Source of the DNA: Pyricularia pennisetigena
Lineage: Eukaryota; Ascomycota; Sordariomycetes; Magnaporthales; Pyriculariaceae
Direction of reading: 5' to 3'
DNA: 64,000 nt
Assembly (NCBI RefSeq): GCF_004337985.1
Contig: NC_043743.1
Span: forward strand, 2,084,909 to 2,148,908
Of this stretch, positions 1-11,917 are shown piece after piece. The position numbers were made by a program, and so were the translations under genes. Each line of letters opens with the position of its first letter. Positions within the stretch are counted from its first letter, which is position 1. A model generated the notes under the pieces. The model ran no database searches. It was not told where the DNA came from and worked only from the letters and a program-made list of their open reading frames with translations.

Positions 1-501
1 TAGCTAGTTCTCTCTACCTTGAACTTGGTAAGTTTGAGTGCGGAGTTAAAGCCGTCGGGGTAAACATCGGTTTCAATTGAAAGAAGCTGAACTATAACAA
101 AAAAAGAAAGAAAGAAAGATGGAAATACAATAACAAATGATTCATGGAATCTGGTAATTTTGATGACAATATCCGTCTCTTGCATTTTTGAGATTACTCT
201 TGTATCAGATATCGTCTGTACCGTTGAATTGAGATTTGATACAATGTTACATATCCTTCTTGCCAATCTTTTCCCAGTGTAGAAAAAAAAACCCAGCACT
301 AACAGCAGAATCCGATGCGGAAAGCACATCGCTCGACAGGTTTTTCCAAGATTCGCAATGATGAAAAAGCCCACTAAAACTGCGACCTTGGGAGGGGCGC
401 CTTGGTACCAAATCGCACAAGACTCTCCGGTCCCGGAACTAGTCAACTCCAAATACAAAGGAATGGTCTGTCAGCACGTGTGAGACTTGGATGATTGTGA
501 T

Positions 502-534
<33 letters not shown>

Positions 535-2081
535 CTCTCTCTGTCTTCTGTGGGTTCCTTCCAAGGTTGCACTGGTAGCTCGTCTGGGAAGTTGCCTCGC
601 CGTGGTTGTTGTCTTGTCGATTGACGTGCTTATCACGCTTTACCGCTCTCGCATTCGGACATGGGAAGTACTGGGTTCCTGTCCCAGTCCCACTGGTATT
701 TTACTACTTAAAACCCCTGTGAGCCTCCACTGCCTCGTGGTAAAAGGTGTAGAATGTGGGCTGGTGGGTTCTAGCTCAGACGGGAAGTGGAGGTACATCC
801 CAGAGCTGAGTTTTAGGTATAGGGACAGTACAGGACTGGCTGGAGCTCTGGAGAGTAGCGCAACCACGGTTGGAAGAAATGTTGTCGTTGCCAGCATCAT
901 TTGGTTTTTTGGGGGGAGGGTTTTCTGCTATACTTGCTCAGTTAATGTCTGTCATTGTCAGCATCCCTACCAATATTTATCCAAAGTTAAGAAGTCTAAT
1001 GTACATATACTACATACCTACGGTAAATATGCTGTGGGAATCCAGGGTCCTACGAGTCTACAGCACTGTACTGTACTGTAATTACCTAGCACTTTGCCGG
1101 CTTACAGCAGAGCACAGCACAGCACAGCAATGGCCGCCCGCATTTACCAGCATCCGACACTGAAACCTCAACAGCGCCTCAATCGGCACCTAGTCCTAGT
1201 GCATGCTCGGCCCCGACGACTCCAACCCAAGCAGGCGGGCGCATCGGCTACGTAGGTAGTATCCCATCTCTTAGGGGAGGGAAAAAAAAAAAAAAAGAGA
1301 CGGACGGACGGTGCTTAGTGGATCGGTGGCCACCCCCTTGCTCATAGCACAAGAGTCAGCCTCACACTCACAGCTGCAAGCGACATTCTTTTTTCCCTGC
1401 TGCCGTCTGAGGTTTGGTGCCTCAAGCTGAACAAGCGTGCCTGACATTGCGCACATGCATCCATCTTTCTTTTCTTGGCTCTCCACCGCTCATCAAGCCC
1501 ACCCTCTCCCACGGTACGTACTAGACCCAGGTGGTCCTAGTACCAGCACCTTGTGGTCGTAGTACTGCGACCTCAAGCCCTGGCTGTCAACGAACCCAGG
1601 GCCAAGATGAACCATGCAAGACCACGCACTCACTCACACGCACATTGCGGGTGGGCCCTGGTCCGTCTCCATGAGATCGACATGGCAAGGGATCAGATAT
1701 AGCCCTGGCTTGGCTTAATGCTTTTTGTTGTGTAGTGGTAGCCAGACGTCTACAGTACAGCACTTCCCTACCCCGGTGGAGAGCATATCATACCATATCA
1801 TCACTGCCTAGCTTCATCCTAGAAGGCGGGACATGTGGTACTGGTCGTTATTGGCTAGTGACGAAACACCATCTGTTCGTTTACTTTTTCCCTTTCATTT
1901 TGCTTTGCTGGCTCCGGGACCACCAGCCCATCGTCGTATAATTCCCATCTTTCCCCTCTGCTCCCACTTACGATCGTTCTTCGGCCCCTCACGAAACTCT
2001 ATCCGCCTTCCCACCTGACACACGTCTCCTTTGCCAAAACAGCCAACCACCCCCCCCAGTTTCACCTCTGAGCCCTCCCAC
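1..2081. other. Intergenic region, no gene supported
   Basis: No reading frame here has recognisable protein content. The longest one (about 491-1081, plus strand) begins inside a T-tract and has no family signature. The stretch holds a 31-base T-tract (504-534), a short CTGTA tandem near 1066-1082, AGCAC repeats near 1106-1127 and a GACG tetranucleotide repeat near 1300. The last few hundred bases, pyrimidine-rich and A/T-poor, are probably the promoter and 5' leader of the gene starting at 2082. Confidence 0.6.
504..534. repeat. Poly-T tract (31 bases)
   Basis: Uninterrupted T run followed by a CT-rich stretch. It is one of many homopolymer tracts in the spacers of this window. No element ends or target-site duplications are visible around it, so it is not clearly a retroposon tail. 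Confidence 0.9.
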
Positions 2082-2943
2082 ATGTCGCCTCGACGCTTTC
2101 ACCACTTGGAGCCTCCAAACGAGCACGGCTCCCGCACCCCAAGGTCGCCCTCATGTTCGAGCTCCGAGGCCTCCATATTTAGCAGCCGTCCCAGCTCGCC
2201 CGAGTCCGACTCCAACGATGACGACACACCAACTGAGCTGCTCGAGTTTCTACGTGCGTCAAAATCCTCCAGGCCGAACCTGAGCCTAGATCTGTCCCCC
2301 GAGACCCTCAACAGCGCCCTCGGGGACCTCAACATCGATGCACTCCGCCGCCGCCGCGCCGCCTCGCCCTCACAACCTCTGACCGGAGGCAGGCAACAAG
2401 ACGCATCGAGGAGGCACTTCCCCACGAGAGAACCCCCAAACCCGCGAGCCTCCCTGCCGCTGGCCATGACGGGCTCCCCGGGGCCGCGGAACGAGGCCTT
2501 TGAGAACTACCTCTCGGGGCTCCGGCAGCTGGGGTCCAGGGAGTCCGAGGTCTACCTGCTCGACCAGTCCACCATCATCAAGATGGGAGACGAGATGCTG
2601 CTGCACGAGGCCAGCGTGCTCCAGTTCGTGGCCGAGAACACGTCCGTCCCCGTCCCGCGCGTCCTGGGCTTCGGCAGGGTACCCGGGACCTGTGACCAGG
2701 CCTACATGTTCATGGACCGCATCGCCGGCGACGCGCTCTCGGATGTCTGGGACGAGCTTGACGCCGCCGCCCGCTCCGACATTGCCTGGCAGCTGCGCGA
2801 CATGTATAGGGACCTGCGCTCCCACAAGCACAACTCGGTCTGCGGCATCCTCATCCGCGAGGAAGACGAGGGGGAGGAGGAAAATCAGCAGCAGCAGCAG
2901 GGCCACACCCCTACCGTGACCGCCGGCGCTCGAGACAACGGCG

Positions 2944-2974
<31 letters not shown>

Positions 2975-3428
2975 CGCCCCCGCCCCCGCCGCCCGCACCA
3001 GGACCGTCTACGACCAGGCCGGCTGCACCGACAACTTCTTTGGGTATCCGGTCGGGCCCTTCGACTCGGAGCCGGACTTTGTCAAGGAGCTGGCCCACGT
3101 GATGCTCTGCAGAGGAGGGCCCGATTGCCTCGACGTCGTGCCTATGCTGGAGGACCTGGCGGCGTCGAGGCGGCCGCACCCCAAGAACACATACCTGACC
3201 CACGGGCAGCTGAACCCCAGCAACATACTGATAAGGGACGGGCGGGTCGTGGGCATCCTGGACTGGAGCGAGTCGGGCTTCTACCCGGAGTGGTGGGAGT
3301 ACGTAAAGGCGCACTTTGACGGCGGCGCCGAGTCGTTTGTGGGCAGCGGCGCCGTGTCGTATATTCTGGGCGAGGACTACCCCGCCGAACTGGAGACGAT
3401 GCTACATGCAAGAGATCTTATATGGTAA
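2082..3428 (+). CDS. APH/choline-kinase-like phosphotransferase-fold protein, possibly catalytically dead
   Basis: Single-exon gene, 448 residues, started at the ATG at 2082. The frame is open further upstream but has no earlier ATG. Residues 1-150 are Ser/Pro-rich and probably disordered. The protein-kinase-like fold follows: a candidate beta-3 Lys (K167), the alpha-C Glu in LLHEASVLQF (E176), the hinge region, then HGQLNPSNIL (H374-L383) and GILDWSE (metal-binding Asp D394). Fungal APH-family proteins normally read HGDL or HADL at the catalytic loop. Here the codon is CAG (Gln376), so phosphotransfer is doubtful. A low-complexity insert of Gln and Ala runs (about residues 268-305) sits between the N-lobe helices and the catalytic loop. 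Substrate unknown; fungal members are usually annotated only as aminoglycoside or choline phosphotransferase-like. It converges on the transporter gene, with 219 bases between the two stop codons. Confidence 0.85.
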
Positions 3429-3647
3429 TAGTAATGATGGGTTTTACGAGGGGTCGAGCGTGTTTATTCTTTAATTGTAATATTACTTTTTTGATAGCGC
3501 CTTTTACTACAACTACTACTTGGGCGTTAAGCAAATCATTATGTATATTGATTTGCTCAAATCTTGTTGAGAATTCCATACCCGTGCCAAATTTTTTTTT
3601 CTTCCCCTCACGCACATTCACAAGTTTTTACATACTGCCCCTGCCGT

Positions 3648-5192
3648 CTAGACTTGAGAGTCTTGTCCCACTGCGGCCTCCCTGTCGACCCGCTCCAACT
3701 CTTCCTTTTCGTGGTTTTTAAACACAGCCAGCAGCCCCAGGTCATATGTTGCCTTGAGCGACCCTGCAACCACAAACGCAACCCAGAAATGCCCGCTGCC
3801 TGCCAGCAGGCCCGTGGCCGAGGGTCCGACGCTCTGCGCGATCGTTTTGAGGGTGTTGATGAGCCCCATGACGGCGGTGCGCTCCGAGGGACGTATGACG
3901 GCAGCGAGGAAGGCCGAGCGGGGCCCTGCGTCCATAGAGGCCGTGCAGTGTCTGAGGAACAAGGCGGCAAGGGACAGCTGCAGCGACGGGACCGGGATGA
4001 GGGCGAGGAAGATGGACGACGGTAGGTGTGTGAACACCATTGTCTGTTGGGAACGTCAAAAAAAAAAAGTCAGCACCCGTTGCGCAAGGATTCGACATGC
4101 TCGCGCACAGAAGGGTTTGGGAGCGACCACACTTACATTGACATTACCAAACCGCTTTGCCAGTGAAGACGCGACGAGCATTGAAGCGGCGGCAAGGACG
4201 TTGGTGGTGAAAAACACCGACCCGAGGGTGCCAAGCTCCATGTTGTAGGTGGACTTGAAGTAGTAGCTAATCCAGCTGAAAGACACCAAGCCCGACGCAA
4301 AGGAGTCCAGCATGAAAAGCAGACACAGGTTCAAAATCACTAGACGACCCTCCTTTCTGATCTGGGGAAGCAGACTCCACCGGCTCTTTGTCTTTGACTC
4401 TGCAGCCAGAGCGTCCTGACTTTGCTCGCTTGCGCCAGCCTCGCTACCTGCAAGCAAAGGCCGACGCTCGCCCTCAGAAGCCGCCGCAGCTTGGGGTGAG
4501 GTCTTGATTACCTCGGCCTCGACCTCGGAATTCAAACAGAGCGTCAGGATCAGTTTGAGGACCCCAAAGGCGGCGTAGGCCAGAAAGACGACTTGGAAAG
4601 CCTTGGTTTCGCTCCAGCCCCTGTTCCGCTGCAGCGCCTGCACCGTCCAGCCGCACGCGATGATGCCCGTCGCCGCACCCGCGGTTCCCATGAGAGAGTA
4701 CCAGGCGTAGACGTCGGACCGGTCGGCGGGGGTGGTGAGCTGCGCGACGATGCTCTCCTCGATGGCGCGGAACGGTCCGATCTCGTTGCCGCTGGGCGAG
4801 ATGACACCAAAGACCGCCGCAAGCAGGAGAATCCAGTAGTTGCTGCATGTCGCAAACACGACGCCGGAAGCAGTCATCATGACCGACCCGATGCCCAAGA
4901 CGGCGCGGCGGCCCAGCCCGTCGGCCACCACGGTCAGGAGCAGGCTGAGCAGCACGTCGCCGACAAGCGTCAGGCTGAGGAAGAGACCGATCAAGCTTTC
5001 CGAGTGGCCCAGCGCGCGTAGGTGTGGGATCAGCGGCAGCGTCGATGCGCCATATGCCATGAGGCGGACGGCTCGCTGGAGGATGAGAAGTTTTACGTTG
5101 GAGGGTGAGCGGTAAATGGTTGCCACTCCCAGCTCATCGGCGACCGCACCCAAGCAGCCCCTGCGGGACTCTCTTCTCATTTCGTGCGGCAT
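3648..5192 (-). CDS. MFS transporter (12-TM type)
   Basis: Two exons, 5192-4137 and 4043-3648, with an intron at 4136-4044 (GTAAGT...CAG), giving 483 residues. The ATG at 5192 opens MPHEMRRE; the frame continues upstream without an ATG. Many hydrophobic segments fit a 12-helix major-facilitator fold. Between helices 2 and 3 is ADGLGRR, a form of the MFS motif A loop, and the conserved stretch VISPSGNEIGPFRAIEE follows helix 4. The central loop (ERRPLLAGSE and following) is polar and presumably cytoplasmic, separating the two six-helix halves. The intron falls in the second half, after KRFGNVN. The substrate cannot be read from sequence; related fungal proteins are annotated as general-substrate or drug/arsenical-type exporters. 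A palindrome 69 bases upstream of the ATG (5261-5279) may be regulatory. Confidence 0.85.
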
Positions 5193-8100
5193 TGCTAAGA
5201 GTTGTGTTGATCTGCGTGGCGGAAATGGGGGCAAGACTGCTTCTGACGCTGTCGTTTTTAGACTAGAATAGTTCTAGTCCTATCAGGCAAGACAAACTCG
5301 ATGGTGGTGCTAGCAAATCAGGGCTAGACAAAGAAAAACTCGCATGGAGAGGGATTCAAACATGCATCACAATAACGAAGAACAAGAAAAGAAAGACCAG
5401 AAGGGCAAATGCCCAACTTGAAGTAATGATTGATTGTGGTCGTAGAGCCTTGAGGTGGAACCCCTGACGACTTCAATTGTGGATATAGTGAGTCGAGTAT
5501 GAGTAGTAAAATCCGAGTCGCCGAGCCGACGTCGGGAAGACGGCAGAACAGAGGATTTCTACGGTATCTCGTTCATTGATGGGCGAGTTGCCGCATTGAT
5601 GCTCGATGAAACTGGTGAGAAAGCTTGCGTAATTCTCTCAGCGGAAGTTCCTAGGCAACAGCAGACCAAGAGAACAAAGCCTCAGACCTGTGTCGCTTGG
5701 AAACATGCCATCCGGGTATAAAAGTCAACAGCCGACAAGCTTAGAGCGGATGCCAAGTTGCTAGCGCCGGTAGAACCCTAAAGCTACACAGCAGGCCAGG
5801 TCCCTTTCCAACCCTATCTTCATGGCTTTATCGGGTGAGTTGGATGTTAGCTTAGCTTGGAGACCAAGCGATGGATAATCTTCGACAAGCTAACCCCGTG
5901 CAAAGAATCTGGTGCCGATAAACCATTAACGGCGATTAAAGCGGGGGTAGTCAAGGATCCGATCCACACGGACGGTCGGCGATGGTCGGATTTCGACCCC
6001 CAAGCTCCGACCAATTTTGCCGTTCTGCCGTCAAGTTAGCAGCATTACCTTGCATCAGGGGCGGCCGGGGGTCTTTTAGGTCGGAATGAGGGTCTTTCTT
6101 ATTTGCGATGGCTGACTGGGAGAGACTGGATGGAGCCTTCTTCTTTCACTCTCGTTTGAGAAGCAGTTTCCCCTAAAAGATAATTACGTGCCTGCCCTGA
6201 GGAAGACGACCCACTATCAGCAAACTGACCCATAAACCTCGAGCGAGCCTCAAGCCTCAAGTCTCAACGCCTCACCAAACAGTAATGATTCGCCAATTCG
6301 CTTCACCACGAGCCAGAGAACGTCATCGAAACAAACAACAAAGCTTCTGCTGTTGATTGATTAAAAAATGCTGTGCCTTTCTTCTTTCTTTGGTTTCTGC
6401 CATCTCGCCCAAGCACCTGGGTGAGATGATCATTCCCTCGCAATCACTGGCACTCAAGCAAGGTCCCGACGATGCTTGTCGTCCACCTTCTGCCACATCG
6501 AGTTCTTACCCATCATTCTTGGCGACATTTTGACGTCTGCAAAACGGCTCGTTGGCACACGCCTTGGTCTCAAACGATGGCTTTACAGCCTCAGCCCAGT
6601 CAGCCTCACATGAATCGGCTTTGAGCGGCGATTTCAGCCCGTCACTAGCCAACGCCACCCAATCCTTCTGATGGGAGAGGAGTTTGGTATATATGGACAA
6701 GGTCGGCGAGGTAGATATACGTCTCCCTCCATTGCCGCAAGGAAATAAAACTTGATCTCTAAAAAGGACTCTGACGTACCGGTCACACCTGTCGACCCTT
6801 CAAGCCCCGATGTTGGACTCGTCCTTTCTCTTCTAGATGAGAATATCCAAAAACATGCTCAAAACTCTCGACGTCATTTATATCACGCTACATGGCGTCA
6901 ATGCCTCATCCATGTTAAATACCAGTTGGTCTCGGGTCTCCACGTTTCCGCCTCCGCTATGTGACACAGGTGTGTCAATAAAAGCCCAGCTTTTCTTCGT
7001 ATGCGTACCTCATCCACCCTCTGTTCATATCGACAATCGTTGCACACCTGGACCATGATTGCCCAGCAAAGCTAATGGGGTCCTGTACGTATATGTGGCC
7101 CGCCCTTTCGGGTTGTACACATTCCATATGCGCTGTACCATGTTTTATTGGCTTTTGTGCATCCCCAAAGAACTGCTTCCTCGGGGTCAGGTATTTCACC
7201 GCCTCGTTCTACCAGGCTATGGTGGGTGCATTCAGTGGATTTTTTGCGCTGCTCTATCAATCACACAGAGGACATGTCACTATTGCGAGGTGATGGTGAC
7301 ACCCAATTAACGACAAAAACTCTAGTTTCTTACACATCTACCGGTCAATATCGGCCTCTTTTTTTCTGCTGCTGTCAAACCTCTCCAAACTTGATATCCC
7401 AGCTTTTTGGGATATGATGCCATCTCTAATAGCTAGCATCTTTCGTCCCTCCTTTACCCAATCACAGCATCGGCTCTCCCGAATTCGATCGACTGTCCTC
7501 CAATATGTCAGTCTAACCGCCTGGTCTAGTTTGACGACCATTGACCGCCCTCCTGCCCCCATACTTGTCGATTACCGACGTCACAAAAAACCACCGCTCT
7601 TGCTTGCTGAAACAGGTTTACCATGTGAGTGACCGACCGGTTCGTATTGAGACTTGTTTGTTCATCGATGATGGTTAAGTAAGCATCCATCAAAGCAATG
7701 AAAGAGGCCTCGCCTACTTTCTCATTGATTTTCTGCGTGCTTAGCAAGACTTGCTCAAGGTAAACGCATAGTCCCAGGCTCTGATGCAACGTTCTTTTCA
7801 AAAATATCGCCGATTTCGGCCTTGCCAAAAACCCGTTTATTCCCACATGGGCGTGAGATTCAGGGTAGGGGAGCTCGTGATTGCAATGAACACGGGCGAC
7901 GCGGCTAACCGCAGAAAAACGTGGCCAAGAATAGACTAACCAGACCAGAAATGGACCGCACATTATAAATGTCTTATGGTCCATGCTTCCCCTGAACCTA
8001 CGTCAGGTAATTTTCGAGGCATCTGTTAGCCGCCTCCTCCAATTCGTCGACGAAACCATGTGCCTAACCGAGAGCTCCTGTTATTGGCAAAAGCCTTGCA

Positions 8101-9364
8101 GCCGCATATGGAAGTTATTTCCCGTAGCCTCTCATGTATTCTTCATTCTAGCCCAATCGCTCCAAGTTCAGGATCTAATATGGGGGTTGGGGTGTTTGTA
8201 CTACCGCAGGTTCTTTCTTATGTGCATCTTCTGCTGTGATATTGCGGCACGAGCAGGATTTCTCTAATCCTACAGGTTTTGAAATCCCGGGGCCTGTCCA
8301 AAGGGCTCTTTACATTACCTGAGAATTACACAGCATCTTAGGCTCTCACTTGAACGGTATGCACTGTCCTGTCTTTATATGGCGATTCCCTGATTCATCG
8401 AAACTGCTAGTGACCGCACAACCCTTCGGGACACCGAGCCGCCCCCCGCTTGAAAAGCAGTTGACCCGAGGAGCTGAAGCAATATCATATCGTTGTCCTA
8501 TGCCACTAGGCCGCAATCTGCATCTTCTCCTGCCCAGTCAGCCGAAAACATCCTTCAGCACCTTACAGCTCGGCCTCCCTCCTCTGATGATGAGCAAACC
8601 TATACGAGGTCACAGGACTTGAGTTTCCCTGCAGCGGCCATGATCGCTAGCCCGGTCTATATTTACGTTGTTTTTCTTGTCCTTGTCCTACCTTGGGCCA
8701 TACGCCCCCCAGTGTGCATCTCCAGTAAACAATACGCGCCGGTACAATGATGGTTGGTGCAGGCAGTGAACGGCCTGTTTCTCGGGGACTTTGTCGGCAT
8801 CTGCCACTGTACGCCTTGGTCCAAGCGGTGCCGACGCGTCTCCCGCATAAACAAAAACCAAGTTAGCCAGGGGCGCGGGACGGTTGTGGTAATTAGCCCT
8901 TGATGTACCCGTTACTTTTTGGCCGGTAGTCTGGTTGCTTTTTTCCATGCCCTCCTCCCTACTGCTTCCCTCCCTACCCCAAAAAGCTGAGAGGAGCTTA
9001 TGAGCTCGTGTCCCCTTTGCCGTGAGCATGGAGAGATGCACAAAGTTTTTTCTTTGAATTGGTGTCAACGTTACGCCCACGGCAGCACTGCCCAAAGAAA
9101 TACATTCCCCAATTTCTGGGACAGGCACGGTACCTAGGCTCCCTCGAACGTGTCTTGAGGCTATCGTGCGATCACGAAGGTCCCGTGAATACATGTCGCA
9201 GCCATATAAGACGGCTTTGTCTCTCTTGCGTTGCTCACACACTCGGCTGTCTGGTCCATCTCAAGTGATTTTGCCTGCAAATACTCACTTTTGAATATTC
9301 GCTGCACAGGTCTTCCCAAAATTTTGTTCAAACACAAACCCCTCGAACGAGGCACCTGGCAGCC
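5193..9364. other. 4.2-kb spacer between MFS and tyrosinase genes
   Basis: No convincing coding region. Minus-strand frames at 7526-7984 (152 codons) and 8688-9242 (184 codons) have no family signature and non-protein-like composition. No transposon termini or reverse-transcriptase/transposase motifs were seen. The right end presumably carries the tyrosinase promoter. Confidence 0.55.
5261..5279. promoter_or_regulatory. Palindrome upstream of the MFS gene
   Basis: Perfect inverted repeat of 8 bases, GACTAGAA / TTCTAGTC, separated by 3 bases. It lies 69 bases upstream of the transporter ATG, a position suited to a transcription-factor dimer. Related sequences recur at 12029-12040 and 42429-42462. 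Function is inferred from position and symmetry only. Confidence 0.35.
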
Positions 9365-11917
9365 ATGATTGGTCAAAGGATAATAGCTGTTGCCCTGCTG
9401 CCACTTGCTTGTATAGCCCAGCAAATACCCATTGTTGGTATCCCTACAAGCAACGGGCAGGCTCCGCCTCCAAGAAAGAATATCAACGACTTTCACAGTC
9501 AAGGCGGTCCAGAATGGTAAGATTGATGCCGAAGGACCCTGGATTATCATGATTCTCAAACTGACAAGATTTTTTGCAGGGACCTATTCATCTTGGGGTT
9601 GGCATCATTACAAGAACAGTCCGAAACGGACCCTCTTTCTTACTTTCAGCTGATGGGTACGCTGGCTCCTTTGACAAGTCACTGGCGGTCGGTATATGTG
9701 ACCGAGTTTGCTAACCCTCTGCGTCTTCTAGGGATTCATGGGGCACCATACAAATCCTGGAATGGGGTGGAAGGGGTCAAGGCTGGTGGTTATGGAGGTT
9801 ACTGCTGCCACGGTGTAAGACGGACACATGCCACGCTTATCGATTCCTGGAATACTCTAGAGCAGGGTCCCTGACTATCGTTGACTCCGCAGGACGTGTG
9901 CTTTGGTCTTTGGCACCGCCCATTCCTATCCCTATACGAGGTGAGCCGCCCCTGTGCTTCCTAGCTGCAGGCCTTTCCAAAACCCCGGCTTACTGACAAT
10001 GACACCCTCCCCTGGCACCAGCAAACACTCAACACGCACGTGCAGAGGATAGCCAGCAACTATCGAGGACAAAACGCAGCCGCATACCAGGCGGCCGCCC
10101 AAAGAGTAAGGTTTCCGTACTGGGACTGGGCGGTCGACGCCAAGCTGCCGCCGTCCGTCACCATGAAGACCATCTCTGTCACCACGCCCCAGGGCAAGCA
10201 GACTGTCCGCAACCCGCTGTACAGCTACAAGTTCAGGCGGCCCTTCTCAGAGCTCGGCATGCCCAACGACAGCATTGCGGCACGCTTCACCGAGACCAAA
10301 AGGGCTCCGCAAGACAACGGCTCGGAGAATATCGATGGCATCAACGCCGAGCTTGAGCGATATGGGGGCACGCTGAGGAGTCAGGTTGTAAGTGCGCTCC
10401 TACTTTTGAATCAACACACATGGTCGAATTACCATTGAATGTCTTTGATGATGCCGGTCGGGTCTTTTTTTTTTTTTTTATATCGTCCCAAGTCCGCCCA
10501 CCGGAGAGACAACTGATCTACCTCGGAATAACATGTCAAATCCATCACTATCTCCACCTGCTTTTGTTGGTCTCAAACTAATATAATAATCGTGTCCCTG
10601 TCATGTAGTACAATGTCTTCAGTCAGACCATAACGTTTGAGCAGATGGCGACAGATTCATTCCCCGGAAGCAGTTTCGAGTCGCCGCACAACACAGTACA
10701 CAATATCGCCGGTTCCGGCGGCCATCTCATGTGGCTGGACTGGTCGGCTTTCGATCCAGCCTTGTGAGTACAAACGCTTGGCAAGTCTTGAGCGTTCCCC
10801 TCTGTTGCACTTGATATATACAAAAGAAAACGGCAGAAAAGACCTAGTATTAACAATAGGGCCCATATCCCCCACCCCCGCCACCAAGCGCTCTGCATCA
10901 CTGCAACGTCGACCGGCTCGTCGCCCTGTGGCAGACCATCAACCATGAGACGACCGTCTTCAACGGCTCGGTCCGCACAAACGGCCAGTTCGCCACGGCC
11001 CCGGGCTCCTTCACCGCCGACTCGCCGCTGAAGCCCTTCTACGCCAGCACGAGGCCGGGTGACTTCCACACCACCCGGACCGTGGCCGACATCACCAGGC
11101 TGGGGTACACGTACCCGGAGCTGCTGCCACCGGCGGGCGAGGCCGTCGCCACGAGGGAGGACCTCGGCCGCCTGGTGAGCAGCAGGGTCAACGCGCTGTA
11201 CGGCAGCGGCGTGGTGGTCGCGCAGTCCGAGGACGCGCCCACGGGCACCAGCAGGTCCGTCCGGAGGAGGCGGAGCGACGCCGGCGGCGCCGACGGCATC
11301 GGCATCCCCGACCGCAAGATGCGCAACGGCAGGGCTCGCAACAAGGACCGCACCGGCGCGCGGAGGGACTACCAGCTGCTGGTCAAGGCCACGCGCGAGC
11401 TCCTCGAGCTCCCCTGCCGCATCCACGTCTTTGTCGGCGACCAGCCCGTCGGCCAGGTGTCACTCATGGCGTCGCCCACCAGCGGACTGAGCTTCACCGT
11501 ACTGCCGCTGGCCGAGGTGCTCGCGGAGCGCGGCATCGACGATTGGAGCGAGTATGCCGTGTTACCCATGCTCGAGAAGGAGCTGAAGGTCGAGGTGCGC
11601 AAGGTACGTCATTTTTCCCCCTAGTTTTTCTCCTTTCTTCTCTTCAACATCTCACCACTCGGTAAACCAAAACCCCTTGTGTCCTTTCACCAAATCGCCC
11701 CGCCCGGGGGTTGCTCGTCTTCCGATATGAATATGACGCACTAACGATCGCCACCATCATCGTGCCACAGTACGACGGTACCAAGATCTCGGCCAGATCT
11801 GTGCCGGGCCTGGACCTCGAGGTTCAAAGCAGGACTTATACGCCCAAGAAGAACAACTATGAATTCCCCAAGTTCCATACACCCAAAAAGGTCGCCATGC
11901 CCGTCGCGATGCTCTAA
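9365..11917 (+). CDS. Secreted tyrosinase (polyphenol oxidase)
   Basis: Eight exons: 9365-9516, 9580-9656, 9732-9814, 9893-9940, 10022-10387, 10609-10763, 10889-11603, 11771-11917; 580 residues. All junctions keep frame. The product would oxidise monophenols and diphenols to quinones using a coupled dicopper centre. MIGQRIIAVALLPLACIAQQ looks like a signal peptide. CuA ligands: H79, H103 (in YCCHGDVCFGLWHRPFL) and H112; C101 is placed for the Cys-His thioether of fungal enzymes. CuB ligands: H269 and H273 (SPHNTVHNIAG) and the HH pair at 297-298 (FDPAFALHHCNVDR). A C-terminal domain of about 200 residues follows, as in fungal tyrosinases where it shields the active site until cleaved. Oddities: exon 7 uses an AAG acceptor, and FALHH replaces the usual FWLHH. 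It could serve melanin or phenol metabolism; no cluster partners are adjacent. Confidence 0.9.

Noticed and set aside
491..1081. 196-codon plus-strand frame
   Set aside because: Its start lies just before and reads through a T31 tract; composition is not protein-like and no family signature is present.
2370..3314. 314-codon frame on the minus strand opposite the APH-like gene
   Set aside because: Shadow of a GC-rich gene; the plus strand carries clear family motifs.
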